Positions 46,828 through 55,680 of a stretch of 64,000 bases of DNA are shown piece by piece. The DNA is from Phycicoccus sp. Root101 (GTDB lineage Bacteria; Actinomycetota; Actinomycetes; Actinomycetales; Dermatophilaceae): NCBI RefSeq assembly GCF_001426245.1, contig NZ_LMCM01000009.1, positions 186,001 to 250,000 of the forward strand, read 5' to 3'. The position numbers and the translations under genes were made by a program. The first letter of the stretch is position 1; every line of letters starts with the position of its first letter. The notes beneath the pieces were generated by a model, which made no database searches, was not told where the DNA came from, and saw only the letters and a list, made by a program, of their open reading frames with translations.

Positions 46828-49262
46828 TCGTCGCGAGCGACGAGTTCGAGCACACCGGGCTGAGCCGGTTGCAGGCCCCCGCGGCGGACGCGGAGGCGCT
46901 GGCCGCCGTGCTGGGCGATCCCCAGGTCGGGGGGTTCGAGGTCCGCGTCGTGCACAACGCGCCCTCCCACACCGTGCAGGCCCGGGTGGAGGACCTGTTC
47001 GCGGAAGGACGGCCCGAGGACCTGCTCCTCCTGCACTTCTCCGGCCACGGACTCAAGAGCGACTCCGGGGAGCTGTTCCTCGCCGCCACCAACACCCGCC
47101 CGGACCGGCTGGCGTCCACCGCCGTCTCCGCCGACTTCGTCCAGCGGTGCATGCGGGGATCCAGGGCTCGCAGCATCGTGCTGTTCCTCGACTGCTGCTA
47201 CGGCGGCGCCTTCGGGGAAGGGGTCGCGGTCCGGGCCGCCGGCCCGGCGAACGTGCTCGACAGCTTCCCCGCCGGGAAGCTGGGCGGCGGCCGCGGCCGC
47301 GCGGTCATCACCGCGTCCAGCGCGATGGAGTACGCCTTCGAGGGCAGCGCGCTGGCCACCGACGACCAGGTCCAGCCGTCGGTGTTCACCGCCGCGCTGG
47401 TCCAGGGCCTCAGCACCGGTGCCGCCGACCGGGACGAGGACGGTCTGGTCTCGCTGAACGAGCTCTACGACTACGTGTTCGACCAGGTCCGAGCGCAGAA
47501 CCCGAACCAGACGCCCAGCCGGGACATCGAGCTCCAGGGCGAGCTCTACGTCGCGAGGAGCCGGCGCAAGCGGGTCCGGGCGGTCCCGCTGCCACCAGAC
47601 CTCCGGGCGGCCGTGGAGGACGACAACATGTACACCCGGCTGGGAGCGGTCGGTGAGCTGCGGGCGCGCCTCGCGAACGTCGACCCGGGGGTCTCCCTGG
47701 GTGCGCGCGAGGCGCTGGAGGACATCGCGCGCTCCGACACGTCCTACGTGGCCGACGCGGCCCGCGCCGCGCTCGACCCGGGTCACCCGACGGTGCCGAC
47801 GCCTGTGACCGAGACCGTGGCTGAGCCCCCGCCGCGGGACGACTCCCGACCCGAGGACACCGCGCCCCCGGCCACCCCGGCACGGGCCCCCGCCGCTCCA
47901 CGGACGGAGGGGCGCACCGCCACCGCCCGGGCCACCCCGTCGCCCGCCCCCTTGGCCACCCCGTCCGCCACGCCAGTGGTCACCGGGTCGGTCACGCCAG
48001 TGGTCACCGGGTCGGTCGCGGAGTCGTCGGGGTCGGCGGCGCACGACCCACGCGCGGCCCGCCAGCGGGTCTCGGCCGGTCGGACGACCCTCACCGGTGG
48101 CGCCCTGACGCTGCTCTCCGCCCTCCTGCCGTACTTCGTCCGTGGCGACGACGCGCACGCGTTCGACCCGCGGCTGTCCACGGTCCTCCTGGTCGTGGGC
48201 GCTGTCTGCGTCGTCGTGGCGCTCGGCACCCTGTACCTCCGCGCACTCTTCGCGCCCTGGCGCTGGGTGGTGTCAGCCGCAGCGGTTGCTGCGGGGGTCA
48301 CCCTGGTGATGATCCTCGACGCGTCCTCCGACCTGGGGTCGAGCGAGGTCGACGTCGGGATCTGGGTCGCCCTCGCGGGCTGCCTGACGACCCTGGCCGC
48401 GGGGGTGACGGCGCTCCTGGGTCGACTCCGCGCCCCTGACAGCGCAGGAACGGGGCCGTCCCCGGCTGCCGCGTCGCCGCGGGCTCGGGCCGTCGGACGC
48501 GCAGCGGTCGTGAGCTCGGGGAGCGCCATCGTCGCGACCTTCGCGGTGCGGTTCACTGGTGGTACGCAGGCCCTGGTGGAGCCCGACCTCGTGTGGGCCT
48601 GGTTGTTCCCCGGCTTCGTCGGCCTGGCCGGCGGCATCCTCACCCTGCGGCTGCACCGGTGGACACACGTCGGACCTGCCCTGGTCACCGGGGCGGCGAC
48701 GGCTGCCCTCTGGGGCGTGTGGGACCTGCCTCGCATCTGGCACGCCGAGGGCACCGCCAACCTCGGTGCAGGGTTCTTCCTCGAGTTCGGCGGCCTCATC
48801 GGCCTCGTGGTCGTCGGGGCCGGGGCCCTCGTCATCCTCCGCCGCGAGCACTCCCTGGTGGTGGCGCCGCCCGCGTGGAGCAGCGCCGCCCTGACGGGGG
48901 TGGTCGGGCTCCTCGCAGCCGTCCCCTTCGTGCGGGTGGCCGCGGCGAACGTGGGCAGCTCCCAGCCGGGGAACGCCGCCCACGACATCGAGATGACCGT
49001 CCTCGTCGTGCTCGCCCCACTGCTGACCACCGTGGTGCGGCCCAGCGTGCTGGGCCGCCTCCTGCTGGTCGGCTGGTCGTTCGCGGCCGCCGGCACGGTC
49101 GTCGCCTACTGGCGCCTGCTCAGGCGCGGGGGCTTCCCGCTGTATGGGGTGCCGTACGCCCTGCTCGCCCTCGCCGCCTTCGTGGTCATCGCGGTGGCCG
49201 TCCGCCCGGGAGGCGAAGACCGTCCGGTCGAGAACCACGAGCAGGACCGACCTCCGGACTAG
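46803..49262 (+). CDS. caspase-like protease (C14) fused to a multi-pass membrane domain
   Basis: An 819-residue protein. Residues 1-255 form a caspase/metacaspase domain with the catalytic histidine H82 in HFSGHG and catalytic cysteine C132 in LFLDCCYGG; RDEDGLVSLNELYDYV (210-225) ends it. Residues 265-325 look like a short HEAT-like helical unit (YTRLGAVGELRARLANVD). A Pro/Ala/Thr-rich linker (326-415) holds a repeated TGSVTPVV. From 428 to 800 there are about 11-12 membrane helices, unlike any transporter I recognise. The active site is intact. The GTG lies inside the EACC1 gene. A role in regulated cell death or defence is inferred from the EACC1 link. Its TAG shares CTAG with the stop of the convergent GNAT gene. 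Confidence 0.85.
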   Translation: MDGRRTALIVASDEFEHTGLSRLQAPAADAEALAAVLGDPQVGGFEVRVVHNAPSHTVQARVEDLFAEGRPEDLLLLHFSGHGLKSDSGELFLAATNTRPDRLASTAVSADFVQRCMRGSRARSIVLFLDCCYGGAFGEGVAVRAAGPANVLDSFPAGKLGGGRGRAVITASSAMEYAFEGSALATDDQVQPSVFTAALVQGLSTGAADRDEDGLVSLNELYDYVFDQVRAQNPNQTPSRDIELQGELYVARSRRKRVRAVPLPPDLRAAVEDDNMYTRLGAVGELRARLANVDPGVSLGAREALEDIARSDTSYVADAARAALDPGHPTVPTPVTETVAEPPPRDDSRPEDTAPPATPARAPAAPRTEGRTATARATPSPAPLATPSATPVVTGSVTPVVTGSVAESSGSAAHDPRAARQRVSAGRTTLTGGALTLLSALLPYFVRGDDAHAFDPRLSTVLLVVGAVCVVVALGTLYLRALFAPWRWVVSAAAVAAGVTLVMILDASSDLGSSEVDVGIWVALAGCLTTLAAGVTALLGRLRAPDSAGTGPSPAAASPRARAVGRAAVVSSGSAIVATFAVRFTGGTQALVEPDLVWAWLFPGFVGLAGGILTLRLHRWTHVGPALVTGAATAALWGVWDLPRIWHAEGTANLGAGFFLEFGGLIGLVVVGAGALVILRREHSLVVAPPAWSSAALTGVVGLLAAVPFVRVAAANVGSSQPGNAAHDIEMTVLVVLAPLLTTVVRPSVLGRLLLVGWSFAAAGTVVAYWRLLRRGGFPLYGVPYALLALAAFVVIAVAVRPGGEDRPVENHEQDRPPD
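47969..48016 (+). repeat. 24-bp perfect tandem repeat in the caspase linker
   Basis: A 24-bp unit starting CACGCCAGTGGTCACC is present twice (47969-47992, 47993-48016), encoding TPVVTGSV twice in frame. Copy-number change would alter linker length by 8 residues per unit. Confidence 0.9.
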
Positions 49263-49726
49263 CCGCCGACCCGCCGCATCGGCGTGTGCGGGATGCCGTC
49301 CTCGACGAACCCTCGCCCGCTCGGCACGAACCCGAAGGCGGCATACCAGTCGACGAGGTGGGACTGGGCGTCGAGCACCACGTCCCGCTCCCCCGCCCCG
49401 TCCAGGACTGCAGTGACGAGACGGGCGGCGAGGCCGCGGCCGCGCCAGGCGCGGGCCGTCGCCACCCTGCCGATGCGCAGGGCGCCACCGTCGGCCTCGT
49501 CGTCGAGCACCCGCAGGGTCGCCACCGGTGCACCGGCCCGGTCGATCCAGAGGTGACGCGTGCGGGGCGCGAGGTCGCGGCCGTCGAGGTCGAGGTAGGG
49601 ACAGTCCTGCTCGACGACGAAGACCTCCGAGCGCAGGGCCCACAGCCCGTAGGCCGTCAGCGGGTCGAGGTCGGCGAAGGGCGCCGAACGCACCACGTCC
49701 GAGGCCTGGTCCACGGGTTCGTCCAT
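49259..49726 (-). CDS. ElaA-like GNAT N-acetyltransferase
   Basis: A 155-residue GNAT of the ElaA type: YGLWALRSEVFVVEQDCPYL, DGRDLAPRTRHLW, then RVATARAWRGRGLAARLV as the acetyl-CoA loop and GFVPSGRGFVEDGIPHTPM at the end. ElaA-type enzymes acetylate unknown small molecules. It is convergent with the caspase gene and shares the CTAG at the common end, leaving no space for a terminator. Confidence 0.9.
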   Translation of the reverse strand: MDEPVDQASDVVRSAPFADLDPLTAYGLWALRSEVFVVEQDCPYLDLDGRDLAPRTRHLWIDRAGAPVATLRVLDDEADGGALRIGRVATARAWRGRGLAARLVTAVLDGAGERDVVLDAQSHLVDWYAAFGFVPSGRGFVEDGIPHTPMRRVGG

Positions 49727-49781
49727 GCGCCGATGCTAGGCGTCGAGGTCGGCCCCGCGAGGCCGCCCTCCCGTGACGAGC

Positions 49782-50636
49782 TCAGGACAGCAGCAGGCGC
49801 TCGAGCCGCCGGGAGGCCCCCACGACACCGAGGACCCCGAGGACCACGAGGTAGCCGACGTGGGCCAGCACGCCCCAGCCGACGTCGCCCAGCATGAGGG
49901 CGCGCTCCAGCGCGACCCCGTGGTAGAGCGGGGTGAGGCGCACGAACCACTGCAGGGCGTCGGGATAGGTCGACAGGGGGAAGAAGGTCGCCGAGAACAG
50001 GAACATCGGCTGGATCGCCAGGGTGATGTAGTCGAAGTCGACCCACGAGCGCATGAACGTCGTCGCGAACATCCCCACGGCCGCGAACGCGAAGCCGATG
50101 AAGATCGCGGCCGGCAGGGCGAGCAGGGCCCACCACGACCGCACCGCACCGGCGAGGAGGGCCACGACGAGGAACGCGGCGGAGTACATCCCGCCGCGGA
50201 TGAGCGACCAGCTGATCTCGCCCACGGCGACGTCCCGCGGCCCCATGGGCGTGGCGAGGACTGCGTCGTAGAGCTTGGCGTACTTGAGCTTGAAGAAGAC
50301 GTTGAACGTCGAGTCCATGACCGCTCCGTTCATCGCCGAGGCGGCCAGCAGGGCCGGGGCGACGAACTGCGGGTAGGTGACGGTCATCCCCGAGTCGGTC
50401 GTCACGGTGCGGACCAGGGCGCCGATGCCGATGCCGAGGGAGAACAGGTAGAACACGGGCTCGGCGAAGCCGGTGACGAGCGCGATCCAACCGTGTCGGA
50501 ACGAGGTGATGTTGCGCTCGACGAGCATCCGCGCGAGTCCCGCACCCGCGGGCATGGGCAGCGCGCGGGCCAGCCGCCCGACACCTCCGGGACGGCCGCC
50601 GGGTCGCGCGGGTCGGGTCGTGCGCGTCGTCGTCAT
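49782..50636 (-). CDS. ABC-2 type transporter permease
   Basis: A 284-residue permease with six membrane helices, of the NodJ/DrrB kind (GWIALVTGFAEPVFYLFSLG near the start, FLFSATFFPLSTYPDAL and RLTPLYHGVALERALML near the end). A Thr/Arg/Pro-rich N-terminus of about 35 residues leads in. The ATG overlaps the stop of the preceding permease by 4 nt. With the second permease and the ATPase it forms a heteromeric exporter; the substrate is unknown. Confidence 0.9.
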   Translation of the reverse strand: MTTTRTTRPARPGGRPGGVGRLARALPMPAGAGLARMLVERNITSFRHGWIALVTGFAEPVFYLFSLGIGIGALVRTVTTDSGMTVTYPQFVAPALLAASAMNGAVMDSTFNVFFKLKYAKLYDAVLATPMGPRDVAVGEISWSLIRGGMYSAAFLVVALLAGAVRSWWALLALPAAIFIGFAFAAVGMFATTFMRSWVDFDYITLAIQPMFLFSATFFPLSTYPDALQWFVRLTPLYHGVALERALMLGDVGWGVLAHVGYLVVLGVLGVVGASRRLERLLLS

Positions 50637-51478
50637 GAGGCCAACCTCCGCGTGAAGGTGCGTTCGGCGAGGAGCCAGCCCGCGGCGGCATACGCGAGCA
50701 GCACGAGCAGGTGGCCCACGAACGGCAGGACCGCGACCGAGCCCCCGGCCACCGCCCGGCAGGCCTCGACGCCGTGCCACAGCGGCGTCACCCAGGCGAC
50801 CGGCTGCATCCACCCCGGGAGCTGGTCGACGGGGAAGAACGTGCCGGAGAAGAGCATGAGGGGGGTGATGATCCAGCGGTAGAGGATGTTGAAGCCGTTG
50901 TCACCCTCCTGGGTCGCCGTGAACGCGAAGATCGGTGTCGTGAAGGCCAACCCGGTGAGCACCCCGATCGGCAGGCACCCCACCGCCCACCAGGAGTCGA
51001 ACCCGCCGAACAGCGCGGCCACCGCCATGAACAGCGTCGTCGCCACCACCAGGTGACCGGTGATCGCGAGGAAGTGGCCGGCCAGGACGTCACGCACGCG
51101 CAGCGGCGTCGCCAGCTGCGCGTGGTACCCCATGTTCCACTTGATGTAGCCGAGGACCTGGTAGCTCGACTCGCTCCACGCCACCCACATCGTCTGCGTG
51201 GCGACGATGCCCGGGACGACGAAGTGCAGGTAGGGGTGGCCGTCGATGCCCCCGGCCCGGTCGTCGACCAGCGCGCCCAGACCGATGCCCATGGACAGCA
51301 TGAAGAGCACGGGCGACAGGAGCCGGGAGATGATGCTGCCGCGCCACGTCCGCGAGTAGACGGTCGCGTGGTAGCCGACGACGGCGAGGACGCGCTCGGT
51401 CGCCGACAGGGGTTCGCGCAGGCCGCGGGTGGAGCGGCTGAGCGCGTCGTCACGGGTCACCGGGTCGTCGAGTGCCAT
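50633..51478 (-). CDS. ABC-2 type transporter permease
   Basis: A 281-residue six-helix permease related to the next gene (WRGSIISRLLSPVLFMLSMG, LMLFSGTFFPVDQLPGWMQ, WVTPLWHGVEACRAV). The paralogous pair suggests a heterodimeric channel. Its ATG overlaps the ATPase stop by one base (TGATG). Confidence 0.9.
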   Translation of the reverse strand: MALDDPVTRDDALSRSTRGLREPLSATERVLAVVGYHATVYSRTWRGSIISRLLSPVLFMLSMGIGLGALVDDRAGGIDGHPYLHFVVPGIVATQTMWVAWSESSYQVLGYIKWNMGYHAQLATPLRVRDVLAGHFLAITGHLVVATTLFMAVAALFGGFDSWWAVGCLPIGVLTGLAFTTPIFAFTATQEGDNGFNILYRWIITPLMLFSGTFFPVDQLPGWMQPVAWVTPLWHGVEACRAVAGGSVAVLPFVGHLLVLLAYAAAGWLLAERTFTRRLAS

Positions 51479-52413
51479 CAGTCCACCAGCGTCCGCCCGG
51501 TCAGGGTGAGGAACACGTCCTCGAGGGTCGAGCGCCGGACCAGGGACGAGAGCGGCTGGACGCCGCGGGCGTGCACCTGGGCGGCAGCGGCATCACCGTC
51601 GTCGGCGTAGACGAGCAACCGGTCGGGCAGCACCTCGACCCGGTCGCCGATCCCCGCGACCGCGTCGGCGTGGCCGTGGTGGTCGTCGGCGTCGAACCGC
51701 AGCTCGAGCACCTCGCGGGTCGAGTGCTGGTCGATGAGCTGGCGCGGCGACCCCTCGGCGACGATCCGACCGTGGTCCATGACGACGAGGCGGTCGCACA
51801 GCTGCTCCGCTTCGTCCATGTAGTGGGTCGTGAGGACGAGCGTCACCCCCGACCGCTTGAGCCGGAACAGCCTGTCCCACAACACGTGTCGGGCCTGGGG
51901 ATCGAGCCCGGTGGTCGGCTCGTCGAGCAGCAGGATCTCGGGTGAGTTGATGAGGGAGCGCGCGATGGTGAGTCGGCGCTTCATGCCGCCGGAGAGCGGT
52001 TCGACCTTGTCACCGGCCCGCTCGGTGAGCTGGGCGAAGTCGAGCAGCTCGGTCGCGCGAGACCGGACCTCCTTGCGGGACAGGCCGAAGTACCGCCCGT
52101 AGATCCAGAGGTTCTCCTGGACGGTGAGCTCCTCGTCGAGGGTGTCGCGCTGCGGGCAGCTGCCGAGGCGAGCGCGGATCGCCGGACCGTCCGTGGCCGG
52201 GTCGAGGTCGAACAGCCTCAGCTCACCGCTGGTCACCGGCGAGACGCAGCCGACCATGCGCATCGTCGAGCTCTTGCCGGCACCGTTCGGGCCGAGGAAC
52301 CCGAAGCACTCCCCCTTGCGCACCGCGAAGTCGATCCCGTCGACCGCCGTGAAGTCCCCGAACGTCTTGGTCAGCCCTCGCGCCCGCAGCAGGATCTCGT
52401 CGTCACCACTCAC
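51478..52413 (-). CDS. ABC transporter ATP-binding protein (NodI/DrrA type)
   Basis: A 311-residue ATPase with Walker A GPNGAGKSS, signature LSGGMKRRL, Walker B EILLLDEPTTGLDP and the switch His in LTTHYMDEAEQL. The C-terminal part, about 90 residues after the ATPase core, ends STLEDVFLTLTGRTLVD, as in NodI/DrrA exporters. The GTG at 52413 is chosen since VSGDDEILLRARGLTK leads directly into the domain. It heads a three-gene operon with overlapping ends. Confidence 0.95.
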   Translation of the reverse strand: MSGDDEILLRARGLTKTFGDFTAVDGIDFAVRKGECFGFLGPNGAGKSSTMRMVGCVSPVTSGELRLFDLDPATDGPAIRARLGSCPQRDTLDEELTVQENLWIYGRYFGLSRKEVRSRATELLDFAQLTERAGDKVEPLSGGMKRRLTIARSLINSPEILLLDEPTTGLDPQARHVLWDRLFRLKRSGVTLVLTTHYMDEAEQLCDRLVVMDHGRIVAEGSPRQLIDQHSTREVLELRFDADDHHGHADAVAGIGDRVEVLPDRLLVYADDGDAAAAQVHARGVQPLSSLVRRSTLEDVFLTLTGRTLVD

Positions 52414-52446
52414 TCGCCCCAACCTAGCGAGGTCCCCCGACACCGC

Positions 52447-53487
52447 TCACCGGGTTTTCGGGTCGCGCGCCCCTTCGAGCTCGGCGACGAGGGTGCGAGC
52501 CAGCTCGGCCGCCGGCAGCGGCCGGACCTGCCGGTGCCCGGTGCCCGCCCACAGGTGGACGAGCTCCGCCTCCCCCGTCGCCTTCCCGTGCGCCCGCAAC
52601 GGTGCGGTCACGTGGTGCACGTGCGGGTATGCCGCGGGGGCGGCCTCGGTGAACAGGTCCGTCCACGTGGTGGCGAGGGCCCGTGCGCTGCGACCGGTGA
52701 ACGCCCGCGTGACCACGGTGCCGTCGCGGTGGGTCAGGGCGTGCACATGAACCGGCGCCGTACCCGCTTCCGGGCAGGCGAGGAACGCAGTGCCCAGGGC
52801 CACCGCGGATGCGCCCAGGGCCAGCAGGTCGGCCGCGCCGCGGCCGTCGACCACCCCTCCCGTCGCGACGACGGGCAGGTCGGTCCGGGCCACCAGGGCT
52901 GTCACGAGGTCGCGGACCGGGGGCTGCGGCTCGCCGGTGTCGACCGGCCCACCTCGGTGGCCCCCGGCCTCCCAGCCCTGCGCGACGAGGCCGTCGACCC
53001 CGAGCTCGCGGGCCCAGTCCGCCTCGGCGGGGTCGTTCACGGTCACCCACACCAACGTGCCGACCGCCTGCAGCCGCTCGACCACCTCGGCCGGTGGCCA
53101 CCCGAACGCGAAGCTCACGACCGCCGGGGCCGCCTCGACGAGGAGGTCGACCTTCGCCGCGAAGGCGTCGTCGTCGTACCGCGGCACCCCCAGCCGCACC
53201 CCGGCGGAGGCGGCCCACGGAGCGAGCAGCGCGGCATACCGGTGGGCGTCCTCGAGCATCGAGGGATGGTCGGGGGACGGCGCGAAGACGTTGACCCCGA
53301 ACGGGTGCGGCGACGCGTCGCGCAGCTCGTCGAGGTCGGTGGCGAGGCGGTCGGGAGCGAGGTAGGCCCCGGCGAGGAACGGGAACACGCCGCCCTCTGC
53401 GGCGGCCGCGGCGAGGGCCACCGTGCTCGGCCCGCCCGCCATGGGGGCGAGGACGAGCGGCCCGACCGCGGTGCGCCCGGACGTCAC
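52447..53487 (-). CDS. nitronate monooxygenase family flavoprotein
   Basis: A 346-residue FMN-binding TIM-barrel protein. LVLAPMAGGPSTVALAAAAAEG opens it, GVNVFAPSP, GWEAGGHRGG (with the flavin-site His) and PVVATGGVVDGRGAADLLALGASAV follow. Matches the NMO/2-nitropropane dioxygenase class; members detoxify propionate 3-nitronate or act as enoyl-ACP reductases. Its GTG overlaps the DUF3046 stop by 4 nt. Confidence 0.9.
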   Translation of the reverse strand: MTSGRTAVGPLVLAPMAGGPSTVALAAAAAEGGVFPFLAGAYLAPDRLATDLDELRDASPHPFGVNVFAPSPDHPSMLEDAHRYAALLAPWAASAGVRLGVPRYDDDAFAAKVDLLVEAAPAVVSFAFGWPPAEVVERLQAVGTLVWVTVNDPAEADWARELGVDGLVAQGWEAGGHRGGPVDTGEPQPPVRDLVTALVARTDLPVVATGGVVDGRGAADLLALGASAVALGTAFLACPEAGTAPVHVHALTHRDGTVVTRAFTGRSARALATTWTDLFTEAAPAAYPHVHHVTAPLRAHGKATGEAELVHLWAGTGHRQVRPLPAAELARTLVAELEGARDPKTR

Positions 53488-53705
53488 CGCGCGGGCTTCC
53501 GCTCCACCCCGAGGCGACGCGCCTCGGGCACGTCCATGGCGTCGCAGATCGCCGCCCAGACGTTGCGCGGGCTCTCGCCCGCCTCGATCGCCTCGAGCGC
53601 CGTGCGGTCACCGAGCACGCCCAGCACGTGGTGCCGGGCGAGGGAGCTGGCGTAGCCCTCGCCGAACTCGTCGTTCATCAGGTCCCAGAACTTGCTCAGT
53701 CGCAC
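53484..53705 (-). CDS. DUF3046 family protein
   Basis: A 73-residue protein, MRLSKFWDLMNDEFGEGYAS..., with HHVLGVLGDRTALEAIEAG and VWAAICDAMDVPEARR. DUF3046 is a small actinobacterial family of unknown function whose gene usually lies directly upstream of recA (as Rv2738c does in mycobacteria). Here about 7.3 kb of other genes separate the two, so the place of this gene marks an insertion. Confidence 0.92.
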   Translation of the reverse strand: MRLSKFWDLMNDEFGEGYASSLARHHVLGVLGDRTALEAIEAGESPRNVWAAICDAMDVPEARRLGVERKPAR

Positions 53706-53730
53706 GTCGCGAGTCTAGGCACCCCCGCCG

Positions 53731-55656
53731 TCAGCCGAAGAGGGCCAGCCCCGCGGCGGTCCCTGCCGGCGTGCCCGGCCGCAGTCCCGACCTCGTGCCG
53801 CGGTAGAGGCTGAGGGCGCCCGAGGGCCGGCGTGCGAGCATGTCGGAGAGGCCGTCCCCGTCGAGGTCCCCGGGACCGACGACGGTGTCGAAGCCACCCC
53901 AGCCGCTGCCGATGGTCACCGCGGAGTGGAACCCGCTCGCCCCTGTCCCCCGGTAGAGCCGGAGGCCGCCGTCGGAGGCGAGCCGTGCCACGAGGTCGGC
54001 GTGGCCGTCACGGTCGAAGTCACCCACGGCGAGGATGCGGTCCAGGCCGCCCCACCCCGTGCCGATGACGGTGGTCCCGGGCAGGAACCTGGCGCCCGTA
54101 CCGAAGCGATAGAGGCGCAGGGCGCCGGAGACGTCGCGGGCCAGCAGGTCGGGACGGCCGTCGCCACTGACGTCACCGGGCGCGACGATCGCCGTGAGGC
54201 TGCTCCACCCCGTGCCGATGACCGTGCCGGAGCCGAAGCCGCCCCGTCCCGTGCCCCGGTGGAACAGGAGTGCACCGTCGGACGAACGCCGTGCCAGCAG
54301 GTCGGTGTGGCCGTCGCCGTCGAGGTCACCCGCGCTCAGCACGAGGTCGGCGGCGGCGAACGACGGCGCGGCCGGTGCCGTCACGGCCTTCCAGCCCCCA
54401 CGGTCGTCGCCGCGGAGCAGGCGCAGCGAGCCGTCCGTGGCCCGCCCGACGACGTCCGAGCCGGCGTCCTCGTCGACGTCGGTCGCCCGGACCGCCCCGG
54501 TGGGGCGCAGCAGGCCCATCCGCTGCTTGACCGTGAGGACCCTCAGTGCCGCCGTGTCCACCAGTGCCCGGAAGGAGGCGTCCGACGACGTCCTGGCCAG
54601 CACCGCCGACACCATCGCGGGGGCCTGGGCGGCATCGATGGTGAGCACCATGTCGCCGCCGGCCAGGATGAAGTCGACCGCCCGCTGCCCCAGGGTCCAG
54701 GCACCCACCGCCTGGGCGTGCCCGAGGTCGTCGGAGATCACGACGCCCTCGAATCCCAGGTCGTGGCGCACCATGCCCGTGACGACCGTGGGCGAGAACA
54801 CCGCGGGCCGGCTGGCGTCGATCCTGGTGTAGATCGCCGAGGAGGTCATGAGGAACTCGGCCCCACCCGCGGCGGTGGTGCGGAACGGCGCGACGTACGG
54901 ATCGGTGCGTGTCGTCGTCGTGTCCTTCACGTTCGCGGTCGTGTCCGTGTTGGCGGTGACCCGGCCGAGACCGGGGAAGTGCTTCGCCGTCGGCATCACC
55001 CCGGCAGCACGCATCCCCGCTGCGAACGCGGCCGCGTGGGAGCCCACCGTCGCCGGGGTGTAGCCGTACTCGCGGTCGAACGCGCCGATGGGGGCGTTGT
55101 GCGGGGCGAACGCCGCGCTCGGGACCGTGTCGGCGACCGGCCCCAGGTTCACGTTGACGCCTGCCGAGGCGAGCTGCCGCCCCCAGGTCGTCGCCGAGGC
55201 CTTGAGAGCCGTCGCGGTCGAGCGGCCCTGGTCCAGGGCGCTGGGCATCGCGGAGAACCCGGTGCCCTTGAGCACCTGCACGAGACCGCCCTCCTGGTCG
55301 GTGGCGACGGCGAGCGGAACCCCGGCCGTGGCTGCAGCGGTGGCCCGCGACTGCAGGGCGTTGGTGACGGACCTCGTGGCCGTGACGCCGGCCGTGCTGC
55401 GCCCGGTGAGGATGACCGAGCCCACGTGCTGGTTCGCGATGGCCGAGGAGACTGCCGAGCTGACCCCCGTGGCGGGCGTCCCGACCATGAACAGCTGACC
55501 CACCCGTTGGGCCGTGGTCATCCGGGCGAAGACCTCCTGGGCCGGTGCCGAGCGCGTCGGCACCGTCGCAGCCGTGGCCGGACCGCTTCCCGCCAGCGCC
55601 ACCACGCCGCTCACCACACCCGCAACCAGCACCGTCGCCGTGCGCCGCACCCGCAT
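53731..55656 (-). CDS. secreted GH3 beta-N-acetylhexosaminidase-like protein with FG-GAP/VCBS repeats
   Basis: A 641-residue protein. A signal peptide (residues 1-30, cut after TAA) leads to a GH3 domain (about 38-385): DQEGGLVQ (120-127), KHFPGLGR (225-232) and GVVISDDLG with the nucleophile D309. The NagZ acid/base His-Asp loop (GHGDTxxDSH) is replaced by GLGRVTANTDTT, a change seen in other actinobacterial members. Residues 394-640 hold about five FG-GAP/VCBS repeats with calcium-type loops (DLDGDGHTD, DVSGDGRPD, DFDRDGHAD, DLDGDGLSD), probably a beta-propeller. GAGGGG lies 6 nt upstream of the ATG. A peptidoglycan or glycan target outside the cell is inferred. Confidence 0.92.
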   Translation of the reverse strand: MRVRRTATVLVAGVVSGVVALAGSGPATAATVPTRSAPAQEVFARMTTAQRVGQLFMVGTPATGVSSAVSSAIANQHVGSVILTGRSTAGVTATRSVTNALQSRATAAATAGVPLAVATDQEGGLVQVLKGTGFSAMPSALDQGRSTATALKASATTWGRQLASAGVNVNLGPVADTVPSAAFAPHNAPIGAFDREYGYTPATVGSHAAAFAAGMRAAGVMPTAKHFPGLGRVTANTDTTANVKDTTTTRTDPYVAPFRTTAAGGAEFLMTSSAIYTRIDASRPAVFSPTVVTGMVRHDLGFEGVVISDDLGHAQAVGAWTLGQRAVDFILAGGDMVLTIDAAQAPAMVSAVLARTSSDASFRALVDTAALRVLTVKQRMGLLRPTGAVRATDVDEDAGSDVVGRATDGSLRLLRGDDRGGWKAVTAPAAPSFAAADLVLSAGDLDGDGHTDLLARRSSDGALLFHRGTGRGGFGSGTVIGTGWSSLTAIVAPGDVSGDGRPDLLARDVSGALRLYRFGTGARFLPGTTVIGTGWGGLDRILAVGDFDRDGHADLVARLASDGGLRLYRGTGASGFHSAVTIGSGWGGFDTVVGPGDLDGDGLSDMLARRPSGALSLYRGTRSGLRPGTPAGTAAGLALFG

Positions 55657-55680
55657 GCCGTCCCCCTCGTCCTCGGTCAC

